Positions 49,986-62,250 of a stretch of DNA of 64,000 bases are shown in pieces. Every line of letters begins with the position of its first letter. The first letter of the stretch is position 1. Made by a program: the position numbers and the translations under genes. The notes under the pieces were generated by a model. That model did no database searches and had not been told where the DNA came from. It saw nothing but the letters and a program-made list of their open reading frames with translations. Source of the DNA: Colletotrichum lupini (lineage: Eukaryota > Ascomycota > Sordariomycetes > Glomerellales > Glomerellaceae); contig NC_064678.1 in the NCBI RefSeq assembly GCF_023278565.1, positions 4,340,001 to 4,404,000 on the forward strand, in the 5' to 3' direction.

Positions 49986-50073
49986 TCCGATACGGTGTAG
50001 TGGCCAACATGATGCCCTCTCATTGTAGATGACAGGTTAGGCATAGCCCCGAGTTCGATCCTCGGTTTCGGAA
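49986..50073 (+). tRNA. tRNA-Glu (anticodon CTC) with a 16-nt intron
   Basis: Folds as a cloverleaf. Acceptor arm TCCGATA pairs with TTTCGGA (one T-T mismatch). The D arm holds the A-box-like GTGTAGTGGCCAAC. The anticodon stem ATGCC/GGCAT is perfect, and the T arm is CCGAG-TTCGATC-CTCGG. The anticodon loop reads C-T-CTC-A, interrupted after position 37 by a 16-nt intron (50,023-50,038), the canonical tRNA intron site. It reads the GAG codon. A T-run terminator follows. The CCA end is not encoded, as in eukaryotes. Confidence 0.88.
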
Positions 50074-50788
50074 CATTTTGCTTTTTTGGTGGGTGCACAA
50101 CCAACAGCTGAATGTTAGCAAAATTTTGTTTAAATGTGAAGCACCGTAAATTGTTTCTTGGTTCACTCAGAGTAGAAGTACTTTGCACTATCTCTTGACG
50201 TCCGTGTGCCACTCTGGCTATCTTTCTCAAGGTACGAGTTCGCGCCTCTGTATGCCTAAGTTAGACAAGCAATTACTGAATGTCACTGAGAAGCACTACG
50301 GTGGGGCTATGGATCTTTCTTTACGAGTGCTCCATTCTTAGAAACCTTTTGGGAGTTGAATTGGACAGGTGCTCACCAAATAACTACAACGAGCAATCAT
50401 ATCTTGTGGTACCAAAAAACTTATATTTGTTCAAGGCATCTTTGATGTCTATTGTTCCCTCCGACTGACTGGCTGCGTCCATTGTCCCACGTCTGCGCAT
50501 GTACAGAGGACTGCACAGGGGTACTGCGTACAGTGCATTATCTGTAGGGGCCCAATGAACGACTGAACGGCGGCTGCCAGTGCTCCGTGTTGACGAGGAA
50601 GTGGATTGCTCAGCCACAACGCTAGACCCAATATACGCACCCAATGCCAAGCCACAATTACGCTGACTTCCGGCTCTCCTGTCTGTCCGGGCAAGCGCAT
50701 TCTGGTTTGGACTTCCTTGACGGCAACCGATCGCCAACATCACCAACATCAATCGCGCACATACCTTCTGAGTGCACGATTGCCCAAG
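50074..50788. other. Intergenic between tRNA-Glu and the CDC50 gene
   Basis: About 700 bp with no conserved frame beyond the T-run. It carries the promoter and leader of the CDC50 gene; several CACAAT/ATCACCAACATCA-type leader sequences precede its ATG. Confidence 0.5.
50082..50087 (+). terminator. RNA polymerase III T-run terminator
   Basis: Six T residues about 9 bases beyond the tRNA 3' end, the normal Pol III stop. Confidence 0.75.
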
Positions 50789-52432
50789 ATGCCCGATCCA
50801 TCACCTGGCGTCAACCACGCCGACTCCATCGAATCGCAACATGACACTGGAAAGAAGGAAGACAAGAAGAAGAGCCGCCGCCCAGCGAGTATGTGGAAGC
50901 CCCGGAAGGAAGCCAACCTCCCTTCGGCAATCGCGGAATCGCTGGGAAACGATGAAATGAAGATCATGCTACTGACACATGCTTTTGAACAGACACGGCA
51001 TTCAGACAACAACGGTTGAAGGCATGGCAGTAAGTTTAGCAACAGCTCTTTGGAGACGACTAGTCGCAAAGGAATCTCGGTGGCTGACTGCTACAGGCCG
51101 ATTTTGACGCCCAAGACTGTCCTCCCTCTCTTCTTCACGATCGGAATCATATTTGCTCCGATCGGTGGACTCTTGCTCTACGCGAGCGCGAAGGTAAGCA
51201 TAGTCTTAATACATCCAAAAAGCCCTTACTAAAACGTGCGCTTCAAAGGTGAAGGAAATTCGCATCGACTACACAAACTGCCTCACCGAAGCGACCTCGA
51301 CTCTCGGTGAAATGGACTCGAAATACATCAGCACTGCGTTTAAGAGCGACGACCAGACGAAGAATGCCGAGTGGGCTGTGACAACCGTTGATGTCACCGA
51401 CGGACCGATTACGTACGAGGCGAAGCAATGCAGAATTCAATTCAGAATTCCTGAGGATATGGGACCACCTGTCCTGTTCTATTACCACCTGACGAATTTC
51501 TACCAGAACCACAGACGTTATGTCGCTTCCTTTTACGACAAGCAGCTCAAGGGAAATGCCGAGTCCGCAAGCAACGTGAACAGCTCTTCCTGTGAGCCCC
51601 TGGAGTGGGATTCGGATGCCCTGAAGCCGTACTATCCTTGTGGTGAGTCTTTACGCAGTCTACTGGCTCATTAGATCACATATTCACATAGCAACAGGTC
51701 TGATTGCGAACTCCATGTTCAACGATACGTTTACTTCGCCCCGCATGCTCCAAGAGGACTCGATATACCCGATGAAGAACAACTCGGGTATCGCCTGGGC
51801 GTCCGACGCTGATCTTTATGGGGAAACCAAGTACGACCCAGCTGATGTCGTGCCACCGCCAAACTGGAGAGTCCGGTACCCCAACTACACCACTGAGCAC
51901 CCTCCGCCAAACATCGCCGAGTGGCAGGCCTTCCAGGTTTGGATGAGGACTGCTGGGTTGCCAACTTTCAGCAAGCTCTACCAGCGCAACGACGACGAGA
52001 CGATGAAGGCCGGCACGTACGAGGTTAACATCACCGATAGTAAGTATCTATTCAACAACCCGACTCATTGTTCAGTACTTACCCAGACACAGATTTCCCA
52101 ACCACTGAGTACAAGGGAAGCAAGTCCATCGTGATCACCACGCGAACGATCATGGGTGGCAGAAACCCTTTCCTGGGTATCGCCTACATAGTAGTCGGCG
52201 GCATGTGCATCCTTCTAGGTGTGATCTTCACTGTTACCCATCTCATCAAGCCGAGGTAAGCAAGCCACGCTGCAGTCCCAAGCCCCTTCAAAACCTCGAT
52301 ACTGATATCCCACCTAGAAAGCTTGGTGACCACACCTACCTCTCCTGGAACAACGCCCCTGGCTCCAAGCCGGGTGCCGGTCCCAGCTCGGCAATGGCTT
52401 CAGGTCGCGAAGTACGACCCGGCGAAGCCTAG
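50789..52432 (+). CDS. CDC50/Lem3-family phospholipid flippase subunit
   Basis: Seven exons: 50,789-50,888, 50,993-51,029, 51,097-51,193, 51,249-51,642, 51,698-52,039, 52,093-52,255 and 52,318-52,432. All introns are GT-AG, and the protein is 415 residues. The family motif [18 protein letters not shown] is assembled from exons 1-3. It is followed by the first membrane segment ([20 protein letters not shown]), a large extracytosolic domain with conserved cysteines and N-glycosylation sites (NSS, NDT, NNS, NIT), and the second membrane segment ([20 protein letters not shown]). The short cytosolic tail contains the [15 protein letters not shown] end. CDC50 proteins are obligate partners of P4-ATPases that move phospholipids to the cytosolic leaflet in Golgi, endosome or plasma membrane. 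Which ATPase it pairs with is not visible here. Confidence 0.94.
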
Positions 52433-53373
52433 AAGGCCCGCGATGAGTCGCTGCGCCCTCTTCGTGCGCGTGCAGCATCTGACTCAACCGAACCTTCTGT
52501 GACATCGACGAGACTGGCATACAGTGTGACGGCATCGTCGTCAGCTGGGGGCCAACGCATCGTTTCCCCCCTGTCGCATTTGTGAGGCTGGGCAAGCTGA
52601 CGCAGCATTGATTTGGAAGGCTAGCATCGCGGCGTTTTTGTACGGAATGACATGAAATTGTACGAGTAACGGGGGCCTCGACTGAACGAGGGAAACCCCG
52701 CCCTTCAAAGCATCTCCCGCTGCCGAGGAGTGGATCAGGAAGGGGGACTTTTGTTTATGGTATTCTTTACCGGCTGGTCAAGGACGCGCATTGTTTATTC
52801 TGCTTTCTCCTTTCATGAACTTTTTGGGTTTTCGACCCTGCATGATGAGCTTTTTTTTCAGACCCCCTCAAAAAGGGAGGGCGAGGTAGGCAACCAGCAG
52901 AAACCAAAAACGTTCCTTAGCTTACCGAGGGAATCTGGAGTTCGAGGCTTAAGGGTCAGGTAGACCATCAAATTATTCTTTCGATGCATGATTAAATCAG
53001 TTTCATTTGGGAAATTCGTGCTCATCTATTGCACTGCGTCGCTGCTCGAGGTCAATAAGCGATATTGGAGAGAATTAAAGGATACCCTCGCTGGACTTCA
53101 TGATGCAATCACAAGGTAGCGATGGACCGAACATATCCATCCGGGAATCATCATGGATTAATAAGAAAGCTATCTGTTCCGTCGCCCTGAAGGCCGCAAG
53201 AGGCGGCCCGCGTTCACCAAGGACCTCTCCATACTCTCTCCACCCTAGACGCCTACACAACAAATTTGATAATACAATTGATACCAAAAACAATGCACGC
53301 ATGGAAAACGCTTCCGTGTGTACCTACGATTCGCCATTTCTCATCAAATGGTGCCCTTCCACGAGCCGAATGC
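52433..53373. other. Convergent intergenic spacer, 0.9 kb
   Basis: Between the stop codons of the CDC50 gene and the SPT16 gene. No supported gene; T-rich stretches near 52,850 may belong to 3' UTRs. Confidence 0.5.
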
Positions 53374-56300
53374 TCAGTGCTTCCTCTTCTTGCGGCCGCG
53401 GTCGTCATCGTCACCACCGCCACGAGCGTCCTCTCGATCGCGCTTCTTGGCCTTTGCCTCGAGCTCGTCCCAGTCCTCACCCTCGTCTTCATCGCTCATC
53501 TCGGCGTCATCCTCCTCATCAGAGACGTTTGAACCAAAATCGGAGTCTTCCTCGCTCGATTCGGAAGCCTCGTCAAGCTCGTCAGACTCGATCTCAAAGT
53601 TACTCTCAGGCTCAGACTCCTCGCCCTCGTCATCGGACTCTGCCTGCAAGAAGGACCAACCACCATCGATGAAGAACTGGTGGGTGTCAGCCGTGACCGT
53701 CTTCATGATGGTCGGCCAGTTCAAGTTGAGGGGACCCTCAGAGTATGCAATATCTGAAGAGTCCAAGAACTCCTTGACGTGGTCGAGAAACTCTACTGGA
53801 ATAGTGTTGACGTGGTAAGGTGCTCTCGTGAAATCTTTGAAGACGAAAACCAGATCAAAGTTCTTCAGACCGAACTGCACACGTTCCAAGTGAGCCACTT
53901 CTATATCGTCCAATGTGATGACCATGAAAGGCGGCTCGACGACCTGGATCAGGCATTCCGTGGTGGGCTGGATGAAGACGTTGCTTCGGAAAGGCACACC
54001 GTGGAAGCCAAGGTCCCTGATGGGGACATCTACTTCGATGTTCTCGTTCTTGCCAGCCTCAGCAATCTTCTGGGCAAAGCCTTGGAACAGCCGGTCAAGC
54101 TCGGCACGGCGACGACGCTCCTCCTGTTCCTGCTCGAACTCGTCCTCATCACCGTAACGGTATTTTCTCTTGCGGTTGCCTGTTTCATCGAACTGGATAT
54201 CAGTCGCCTCGCGGTAAAACTGCACATCCTTGGTCTTCTTCTTGTTGGCAACCATGATGGGGTCTTTCAGGTGAATGTGGATGATGACGATCAATTCGTG
54301 CTGGCAAGGCTGGAAGAATAGGTGGCGAACGTTTGAGAACAGAATGTCGACACGTTGCTGCGTGCTAAGCGGCGACTGGTATCGAATACCATTCTGGTGG
54401 ATCTCCACCTTACCAGGAACTCGCTTTCCTTCCATGGCAGGGCGAATGAAGACGTTGTCGAGCACAGCGGGACGGCGATCTAGCAGAGTTCGTTAGGAGG
54501 CTTCTCATGGCGATCAAGGAAGGGGCTAGCTTACTTCTTATTTCGACGAGCTTGTCCTGCTCGACAACATCCTCCAGCTCCTTCTTCTCCTGTTCCTTCT
54601 TGTTCACATCCCGCTTCATATTGGAAATCTGGGTGGCGATTTCTTGGTAGCGGTCGCCATCCGTCGACCGGAACGTCAGACTTCTGACGAAATGGGCTGA
54701 CGCATCCTCGAAAGGCTGGTCGTCTTTGCGACCGACTCCCTGACCAGGTGAGAGAAGGTTGATTCTAAGGAACGACCAGTCGCCCTCATCACTCTTACTG
54801 GCATTCTTGATCGTGTTGATGTGGAACGGCACAGGGCGGCCCATGACAGGAAGCACTACTGTGTCATTTCTCGCATCAACCACGATCTGTAGTTCGCGAA
54901 CCTTGGGAGGGAACTGGTTGTCGCGCTTGTATGAGTCAAAGCGCTTGAACTTCTTTACCTCTTTGCCGTTCTGCCCACTAGTAGACTCGGAGAAGCGCGC
55001 CAGACCTTCCTTTTGCTTCTTTGACGCCAAGTCCTTCTGATGTTCTCGGCGTCTCTTGTCCGCATCGTCATCGACTGTGGTTGTCCGCTCGGATCTCAAC
55101 CTCGTAGAAGTGATGTTTTTAGTAGCAACAGCACCAACTCGAGAATCCTTCTTCTCCTTCTTGGGCGTAGGCTGAGCCTCCTCCTCGTCTTTGAAGAAGA
55201 AGGAATTTGAATCCGCGTCAATGGGAGTATCTCCGGTGAAAACGACTGCCTCGCTCGATGTCACACGGATCGTGTCGGTGATGACCAAGGAGTAGATCTT
55301 GCTGCTCTTGTCCTGTGGTTGAGGATTCTCGATATCGCTGAAGCCGGTAGTGATGACAAGAGTGATGCCATCCTTCAGGGCTCGGGAGTTCTTGGCGTTG
55401 AGAATCAAGGTCGGGTCTCTATTCTCCAAACCGACACCCCAACCAACGTTTTTCAAGAAGTGTTTCTCCAAATCAGGCTTCTTGGCCTTGATCATGCTCA
55501 AGGCCTTGTTGTAGACCTCCTTGATAACGACGCCATCGCGGACCTCTTTGAGGATCATGTTGTGGATATTGAAAAGAAGCTTGTAGTTGCTCTCTTGCGA
55601 CTTGTTGGGGTCAACGAGATACGTGCGCGCGATAGCCGAGCAATACGACTTGTAGCGCAAGCCCATAGCAGCAACAATAGTACCGGGGTGCAAAATGTCG
55701 TCGTTGCTCTCCGAGTTCATCTTCAGGTCGTATTTCCCACCACTCTGTACAAGAGGGCCCAAAACCCAGTCCAGCTGTGCGGGGTCCAGGTCTGCAGGAA
55801 GTTTGGTCTTGTTTGGAAGCTCAACCGTCTTCCAGAACTTGTTGTCGTCGAGCTTCTTGTCGACCTTGTCTGCCAGTGCGCTGTGCTTGACCTTCTTCTC
55901 CTTATCAAGAATGTCCGACATTTCTTCGAGGAAAAAGGGGGTCATCAGGGCGACGCAGGCCTTGGAAGCAGTTCGCATGGCTCGGAGCTCGGTTTCGTCC
56001 TTCACGGAGAAGGCGTGCTGGGAAAGGGCTTGGGAAACGTCGACCTCTTCGATGTCTTTGCATTGATCGGCGAAAACCTTCTTCCACTCTTCGATGAAGG
56101 GACCCTTGGAGGTGTCCTTGGCAATGGTGCCAACTTTGCTCTGCGAGACGGTTGGATTAGTGACGATCGATGTTGGCCGCACGTAGCAACGACTTACGCC
56201 CGAAGATTTGATGACTTCAGCGAGCTTGACAAAAAGCTTCTCGTTCTCTGCGGCGTCCTTGCCTCGAACGAGAACCTCGAGAGGGAATCGACCGTTCTTC

Positions 56301-56756
56301 AACTGTTCCAGATGTTTCGCTGTCATTGAGTTAGCTGACGCTCGCTGTGTGTGCGGCGCAGTGATGGCGAAAACTCCTCACCTTTCTTCGCAGTCGTGAG
56401 GATATAGATCTTCTCGGTCGTGAGCAGCATCATCGTCGTCGGGAATTCGTAGCCAAGAAGCCAAAACTAATTGCGCACAAAAAAAAAGAAAGTCAGCTCT
56501 TGATCTCTGCATGGTGACGATGGCAAACACAATGGAAATTGCCGTGTCGTCCCGGATTGGAAGGGAGGCGACTAACGTGCATGGCGTTGTTCTTGTGCAG
56601 CTCGGGGACCTCCTCCACCTTGCCCATCATCACGACGATGGACGAGGCGCCGTGGAAGATGTTGCCATCCTTGGATCGCAAGTCATTCTTCCAAGCGCTG
56701 GCGAGGCGCGAAGTGCGCTCGTGGAAGGCCTTGTTGTCGATCTTGATCTCCGCCAT
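53374..56756 (-). CDS. SPT16: FACT complex subunit SPT16
   Basis: Exons (minus) 56,756-56,577, 56,466-56,382, 56,319-56,198, 56,140-54,535 and 54,479-53,374 give 1032 residues, the usual SPT16 size. The N-terminus [18 protein letters not shown] leads into the aminopeptidase-like lobe and an M24-type pita-bread domain ([20 protein letters not shown]) that is catalytically dead in this family. Then come the SPT16 dimerisation and Rtt106-like histone-binding domains, and an acidic tail ([13 protein letters not shown] ... [10 protein letters not shown]) ending in a basic KKRKH signal. Intron 3 is 57 nt and in frame, so a naive translation retains 19 extra residues; the splice signals (GTAAGT, CACTAAT, CAG) and family alignment argue it is removed. 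FACT (Spt16 with Pob3/Nhp6) reorganises nucleosomes during transcription and replication. Confidence 0.96.
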
Positions 56757-58186
56757 CGTCGCTGCGTAGTGAGTGACGGATTTGTTGGCAGAGAAGGGGT
56801 GAAGAACGAAAGGTTCCAGGTTGCCGCTGGCGACGCGAGATCCGAAAAATCCACCGCGTAAATTGGGAGAGGTAGGAGCTCTGCACGTGACCCGCCTCGC
56901 GCTTTCACTTTCTTCCCACCTAAGGTTCTTAGGCAGTCACGTCAGTTGGCTGCAAGTTGCTGGGGGTCGCGGCGCGATTGTTGGTGGAGTAAGGTAGCGT
57001 GGAGAAGCTTGCGGGGGTACGGAGCAGGTGAGTTGGGCCTGTTCACTGTTCAGGTGGTGAGCTAGCGCAAAATGCGCTGAAGGAGTTGGAGCTTTGGCGA
57101 CCTAAGGTATGTACCAATTGGTCTCAGTGGTAAGTTGGTAATTGCTGTGCAACTGGCAGGGCAGGTTGACGTCAAAGCTTCCTGCCCGGGCCTGCACCTT
57201 GAACTGGAGTTCTTTGCGAAGTCCGTCATGGAATTTCTCTCAGGCGGCAGCAAAGAAAGCCAATCCTCAGAAACACAGAGAGAGGAGGAGCAGGTCCAGC
57301 ACGTTGCGCAACAGATCGAGCAGGGCACAGGTAGCATTGTTGCTGAGAGCACCAGCGACTCAAAACCAGAGGTCCAGACAGTCGGGTACTTCCATTCACG
57401 AAGACCAAGTGCTCGCAAGAAAGCATCCGTAGGGACAGAGGTAGGACAGGTCACTGTCAACCTAAGTCTTGGGAGACACCAGATCTATCTCGCTCCAGCT
57501 AATCCTATAATCAAGTGTAGACATGGTAATTTGGTTGACAATGATCAATGAATACCATTATCATAGTGTCTAGTGCTCGACTCTTCTCGATGGCATAACA
57601 ACATTGATAAAATACGCCTCTCTATCCTGACTCTGCAGAGACTCAACTCCATATTTCTCCCATGCAAGTCATCCCCAATCCCCCAGGGAAATAAACGAGA
57701 CGGCTCTCCACTGAAAAAAAGGATTCCCACCTGTTACCGACACTTTAAGGAAGTATCCGTACCCAAGAGTGCCCTGCCGAATCGCCCGACCGTTCCTTGA
57801 GAGACTTGCAGGCTACAGTCGGGTGTCCCAAGCGACACCGGCATCGCGCCGGGACAGCATTCAACCGGAAGACCCAGAAATTTGGTAAGAGGGGGGAAGA
57901 ACGCTCGCTCGGCCCGCCCGATTTTCGGGATGTGGAGACGGGACTTATACGCAACCCCGCGTGAACCCCTCGGATGAAATAAAAGAAGGCATTTCGTAAA
58001 CCTCACTTTTCTGTCTTGAAGATATCATCACTTCACAGATCAAAACCGCCAACCACATCGGTTTACATGAGCTCGTTCTCAAGGTTCCTCAACCTTTTCA
58101 AACCCAGAAAGACGCCAACCATACCCCTCACAACACCATCACCAAGAAACCCTTCCCCCTTTGCAACCCCCCCAAAACCATCCAAA
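56757..58186. other. Intergenic between divergent genes, 1.4 kb
   Basis: Shared upstream region of SPT16 (leftward) and the AhpD-like gene (rightward). A 138-codon frame at 57,135-57,551 has no family resemblance and I do not call it. An extended N-terminus of the AhpD-like protein from ATG 58,067 would fall here. Confidence 0.5.
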
Positions 58187-58910
58187 ATGCGTCTCCCCTA
58201 CGTCCCCAACCCTCCCCAAACCACAACCCCCGAAGACGCCGCCATCGTCTCCCGCATCCAAGCCCGCCGCGCGCCCCGTCCCCTCCAGGCCCTAGACCTG
58301 ACCCTTCTGCACGCGCCCCCCGTCGCCGACGGCTGGAACTCCTTCCTCGGCGCCGTCCGCACCCAGACCACCATCCCCGCCGACCTCCGCGAGCTCGCAA
58401 TCTCCCGCGTCGCCGTCGTCAACAAGGCCTGGTACGAGTGGGGCCACCACGCGCCCCTCGCCGTCGCCGCGGGCGTCTCCCAGGAAGGCATGGACGCCAT
58501 CAAGACCGAGGCCCCGCTCGACCTGGCCAGCCGCCCCGCGCTGTACCTCAGCGAGAAGCAGTGGGCCGTGCTCGTCTACTCGGACGAGATGACGAGGAAC
58601 GTTAGGGTCAAGGACGAGACGTTTGCCAAGCTCAAGGAGCTGTTCAACGAGAGGGAGGTGGTGGAGATTACGACGACGGTTAGTTCTTTTCTCGGGCGAA
58701 GGGGGGATGAGAAGGGGCTGAGGCTGGGAAAGGAGAGAAGCTAACAAACGAATCCAGGTCGCGTGCTATAACTGTGTGAGCAGATTCCTGGTGGCTCTCG
58801 ATGGTAAGATGGGACCCTCTACGTCTTCAAGTCGAATCGATTCTAATATTCAAGCAGTCGGTGAGAGGAACAGCACTGGGCCTGACGATGCGGCTCTGCC
58901 GTCCCACTAA
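58187..58910 (+). CDS. AhpD/carboxymuconolactone decarboxylase-family protein
   Basis: Exons 58,187-58,678, 58,758-58,803 and 58,858-58,910 give 196 residues. Donors are GTTAGT and GTAAGA, both acceptors CAG. The core helix pair (ELAISRVAVVNKAWYEWGHH, then PLAVAAGV) has the conserved Glu and His of the CMD fold, and exon 2 supplies the redox-type CYNC motif (C167-x2-C170), as in AhpD peroxidase-like members. Such proteins act as thiol-dependent antioxidants or ring-opening decarboxylases; the substrate here is unknown. I start at MRLPYVPNPP because that is the usual N-terminus and the ATG context (CCAAAATGC) is good. In-frame ATGs at 58,067 and 58,016 would add a Ser/Pro/Arg-rich extension that might target mitochondria. 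Codon use in exon 1 is strongly C-ending, suggesting high expression. Confidence 0.88.
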
Positions 58911-59507
58911 GCCAAAGAACACACAAGACATAATCAAAATAGTATGCTTAAGCCGGGGGATCTTGTACTGAATTGGGAAAATGAAAAGACTAACTGATCA
59001 AGTGTAGTGTAAATATGCCATGGGGCTAATAATGCTGTGAAAAAGGGGTATCTCATCTAAGTGAAGTGATGTGTAAATCCTCCTGCTAAACGGTTAAAAA
59101 AGTAAAAATTCTCCTCATCCCCAATCCTCTCCCCAATCCTCCCATGAACCTCCCATGAGACTCCTGTGAACCTCCGTGCCCGCCTTGCGCCTGTGACCCC
59201 TCCATTTTCTTCATAAAGTTCGTGACCGCAGTTTTCACTGCGGGCGTGGGAGAGCTGACAGATGGTCTGCCAATGATGCCCCCCCAAGATGCTTTTCCGA
59301 GGCCTCAAGCTCAGTGCCACCAGATAATGTGTCGTCTGTTCAATATGCATATGCAAGTGTTCATACCTCGTTAGTGCCATGTAACCTGTAGTCGTAAGCC
59401 GGTAAATCGTTCTTCGTCGTAGTTTGCGTAAGTGTAGGTGCCGTCTATAGAGTTTCGACGCTTCCCCATGTCTGCCGCAAGCAACACTCCCTGAATCCAT
59501 CGCCGTA
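58911..59507. other. Convergent intergenic spacer, 0.6 kb
   Basis: Between the stop codons of the AhpD-like gene and the membrane coiled-coil gene. No supported gene. Confidence 0.5.
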
Positions 59508-60281
59508 TCAAATCGTTAGCTTGGAGTTGGCCAACTCTTGTTCGATGGATCTTTCGATGGAGGAGCGTCGCTTGTGCATCCGGGGACTCTTTTGCAGTTC
59601 CTGAACCACACCCGCCCACCCCAGCTTGTGCCCGGGTTGCGTAGTCTCGCGATGACCGATAGCTTGGGTAGTTAGCCTTCGCAGCGGCGGCCGCTCTCGA
59701 ATCTCCTCCGTTAAGGCGCGCGTCAAGTGGGCGTTTAGGTTGGTCATTGGGGGCGTTAAAGGGGAAACAGGTGTCTTTTCCGGGTCTCTTTGCGGTGTCG
59801 TTGGTGTTGCGACGGGCATTTGACGTTCTGCTGTGACGTTTGCCCGATCCGCGACCACACCCATGTATACTACGAGGAAGCGCATCCTCACGAGATCCAG
59901 CCGGCGCACACGCTCCTCGAGATCGCGGCGCTTGCTCGCCCAGAGAAGGCGGGCGCTCAGGCGTAGAGAAGTGGTGTCTTCGGAGAGAAGCAGCAAGTTG
60001 ATCTCTTCACGCAGGTCATCGCCGCCCTTTTGGATCTCGCGCAGAAGTCGACCTAAGCGGAGCTTATCTTCAAGGCGCTGGACCTTGGCAACATCGCGAT
60101 CGTAGCTCTCGTTCTCCTCGACCGAAAAGTCGACGGCATCGATAAAAGATGTGATCTCGTTGGGAGCGACACGATAGGCAGTGATATACGTTGTCAGGAT
60201 CTGGGAGAGTACGACGAGGGAAAGGAGGAGCGCGGTCAGAATGAGGACGAACGTCCACTGGCGCGCTTCGTTCTCGGCCAT
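59508..60281 (-). CDS. Unknown membrane-anchored coiled-coil protein (257 aa)
   Basis: Single uninterrupted exon of 257 residues. A single membrane segment (FVLILTALLLSLVVLSQILTTYI, about residues 11-33) follows a short charged N-terminus. Residues ~55-130 form a charged helical region rich in Glu/Arg/Leu (KVQRLEDKLRLGRLLREI; RRDLEERVRRLDLVRMRF), probably coiled coil. A second hydrophobic patch (FLVVYMGVVA) follows. The C-terminal ~100 residues are Thr/Pro-rich then basic, with RRSS and RRL phosphorylation-like sites. Strong GC-rich codon use and clean length support a real gene. I do not recognise the family; it could be an organelle or ER membrane organiser, but nothing proves that. Confidence 0.7.
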   Translation of the reverse strand: MAENEARQWTFVLILTALLLSLVVLSQILTTYITAYRVAPNEITSFIDAVDFSVEENESYDRDVAKVQRLEDKLRLGRLLREIQKGGDDLREEINLLLLSEDTTSLRLSARLLWASKRRDLEERVRRLDLVRMRFLVVYMGVVADRANVTAERQMPVATPTTPQRDPEKTPVSPLTPPMTNLNAHLTRALTEEIRERPPLRRLTTQAIGHRETTQPGHKLGWAGVVQELQKSPRMHKRRSSIERSIEQELANSKLTI

Positions 60282-62250
60282 GGCGGAGAGCGAAGCACGT
60301 AAGAGAAGAGTGTAAGTGGCGGGTCAAATGGCGAGAGACTATCGCACCATGATGCGACGGAAGGGTTGTTCGTCAATAAGTATGCGTAGGCCTACACAGG
60401 GATGTGATTCGCGACGGACAAAGGCAGTGTTTTCAAAGTAGAGAGACGGCACAGTCAAGATGTGAAAGGAGGGAGTAGGCAACGTTGATGGCGGCTGAAG
60501 TGTGTACACGAAATCGGAGGGGAGGAAGGGCAAGGAGGGCAAGGAGGGCATGGAGGGCTTCGCGGTGGTATTACTGTACTCCCGTCATGACCATCGACAG
60601 CAGGAGTTGGTCGTTCCGCTCCGCGCAGTGCTGTGCGCGCCAGTACGACGTTAGGGTCTGTAAGTTGGGTTCCAGATGCAGCGCAATCAAATAATGCCTC
60701 CTCTTCCTTGCCTTTTCCTGCCCCTCTTGGATGCGGCCTCCCTTGCATCTTTTTGCTCGTGAGGTGTAGCCACTTGGCGGCATGAGCCAATAAATGGCAC
60801 CGAGGTCGCTCCTAACGGGTCCTGCTCGTCGACTGTGGGATGCGACGCTCCCATGGTTGGTGGTCTCCCCTGCAGCTGCATGTTGGAGCGTCACCTGTCA
60901 CTGGACAGACGAGGGTGAACTTCTGTATCCAGCATGGCTTCACTGTGGCCCGAACGTGGCTCGAGAACCGATCCGATGGGGCCGGTGCTCTTCTTCTGCC
61001 CTAGACGGTGGGAACTTGGAAGTCGAGGGCTGAGCTTGTGACCAACAGTAGCACTCATCATCGCGGCCCTCGTCTTCGGGGCTTCGTTGGGTGGATTTGT
61101 GCGTACCCACTGTGCTGCATATCGCGGGCAAAGTCCACCGACTGGTGTCAAGAAGGGGAGAAACCCTCGGGCGGATTGTGACTTTTGGCGGTAGAAGACG
61201 CGACGGGAAGGGCTAGAACCTGGAACCTGGAACCCAGCATTGCGGACGGCGGTGGGCGATGGGCGAGGGGTAAGTTCCATGATGAGGGGTTGTCTGGCGG
61301 TCAGCGAGCGAGACAAGATGAGACGACTGGGACGAGGCGAGGACGGAACGGCATGTCTGTTTCTGTTGGTGCTGATGTTGGTGCTGATGCGATTTGCCTA
61401 GCCGAAATCGTGATGAAGAGAAAATAAGAGGCATGGAAGGCATAGTTACAAGTTGGTGTAATCAAAGTGTGCAGCTGCAGGTGTGTTCGCTTGTCTCCAG
61501 TACCTTGATTTCAGTCAGGTACCTTACATACTTTGGAAGCGCCATAATGTGCCATCCGAACACTGCAACCTGCGGGTTCTGTTTGGCTCCACGCACCAGC
61601 CATGTAAGAGGCTGGACACTTGTATGTTGAATGGCTTACTGACTTTTAACCCTTGCGCTTGCGCTGCGTTTGTTCTGCATTTCAGGTCAGCGGGGAGGTT
61701 TAGCTCACTGGATCACCGGTAGGTGCATGATGAGTGCTAGTGGCTAGCCAAGCCGCCACAACAATTGGATGCTCAAGGTAACCATTTGGCGCGGCCAGAA
61801 TACAGGCAGAAGTTAAGTTCGGGAGGGCAAGCCGAACAACATCGGCATTGAGAATTAATGTGAAAATCAGTCTACTCCCAAACCTGCTCCCGGGTTTGCC
61901 ATCATCAAGATGTGCAACAGGAGACATATCGGAGCGAATGTAAACCACCTCACCGACCTATCTAATCCCAGGCTGCATGGAAATACAGCAGTGGAGAACA
62001 TTTCGACATCCGAAATCCACTTTCCCTATCTAGACGTTTAAATGCCACCTTATTCTGGAGGGTGCTCCATTTTGGATTGAGTTTGTAAGTCACGTATTGT
62101 CACATTAAAAAAGGTACGATCGTGTGAGGTTGATGAATCAATTCATCTCTACCTGCAGGACTATCTGGGGATATGCATTTTCGTGCAAGGGGTATCAAAT
62201 TCCATCTGCGTCCTCAATCCTGCCATGCTCCACGCCAATTGGCGCTGGAT
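60282..62250. other. Intergenic, 2 kb, with short GA-rich repeats
   Basis: No conserved frame. Around 60,525-60,557 a 10-bp unit (CAAGGAGGGC-like) repeats about three times, and near 61,367-61,390 GTTGGTGCTGAT occurs twice. The right end holds the 3' region of the CsbD-like gene. Confidence 0.5.

Noticed and set aside
56141..56197. 19-residue insertion in SPT16
   Set aside because: It is an in-frame 57-nt intron with GTAAGT, CACTAAT and CAG, not protein.
55319..56329. 336-codon open frame on the plus strand inside SPT16
   Set aside because: It is the exact antisense of conserved SPT16 coding sequence; biased codon use makes such shadows open.
57135..57551. 138-codon plus frame between SPT16 and the AhpD-like gene
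   Set aside because: No family resemblance, no promoter signal I trust, and similar-length chance frames are common in these spacers.
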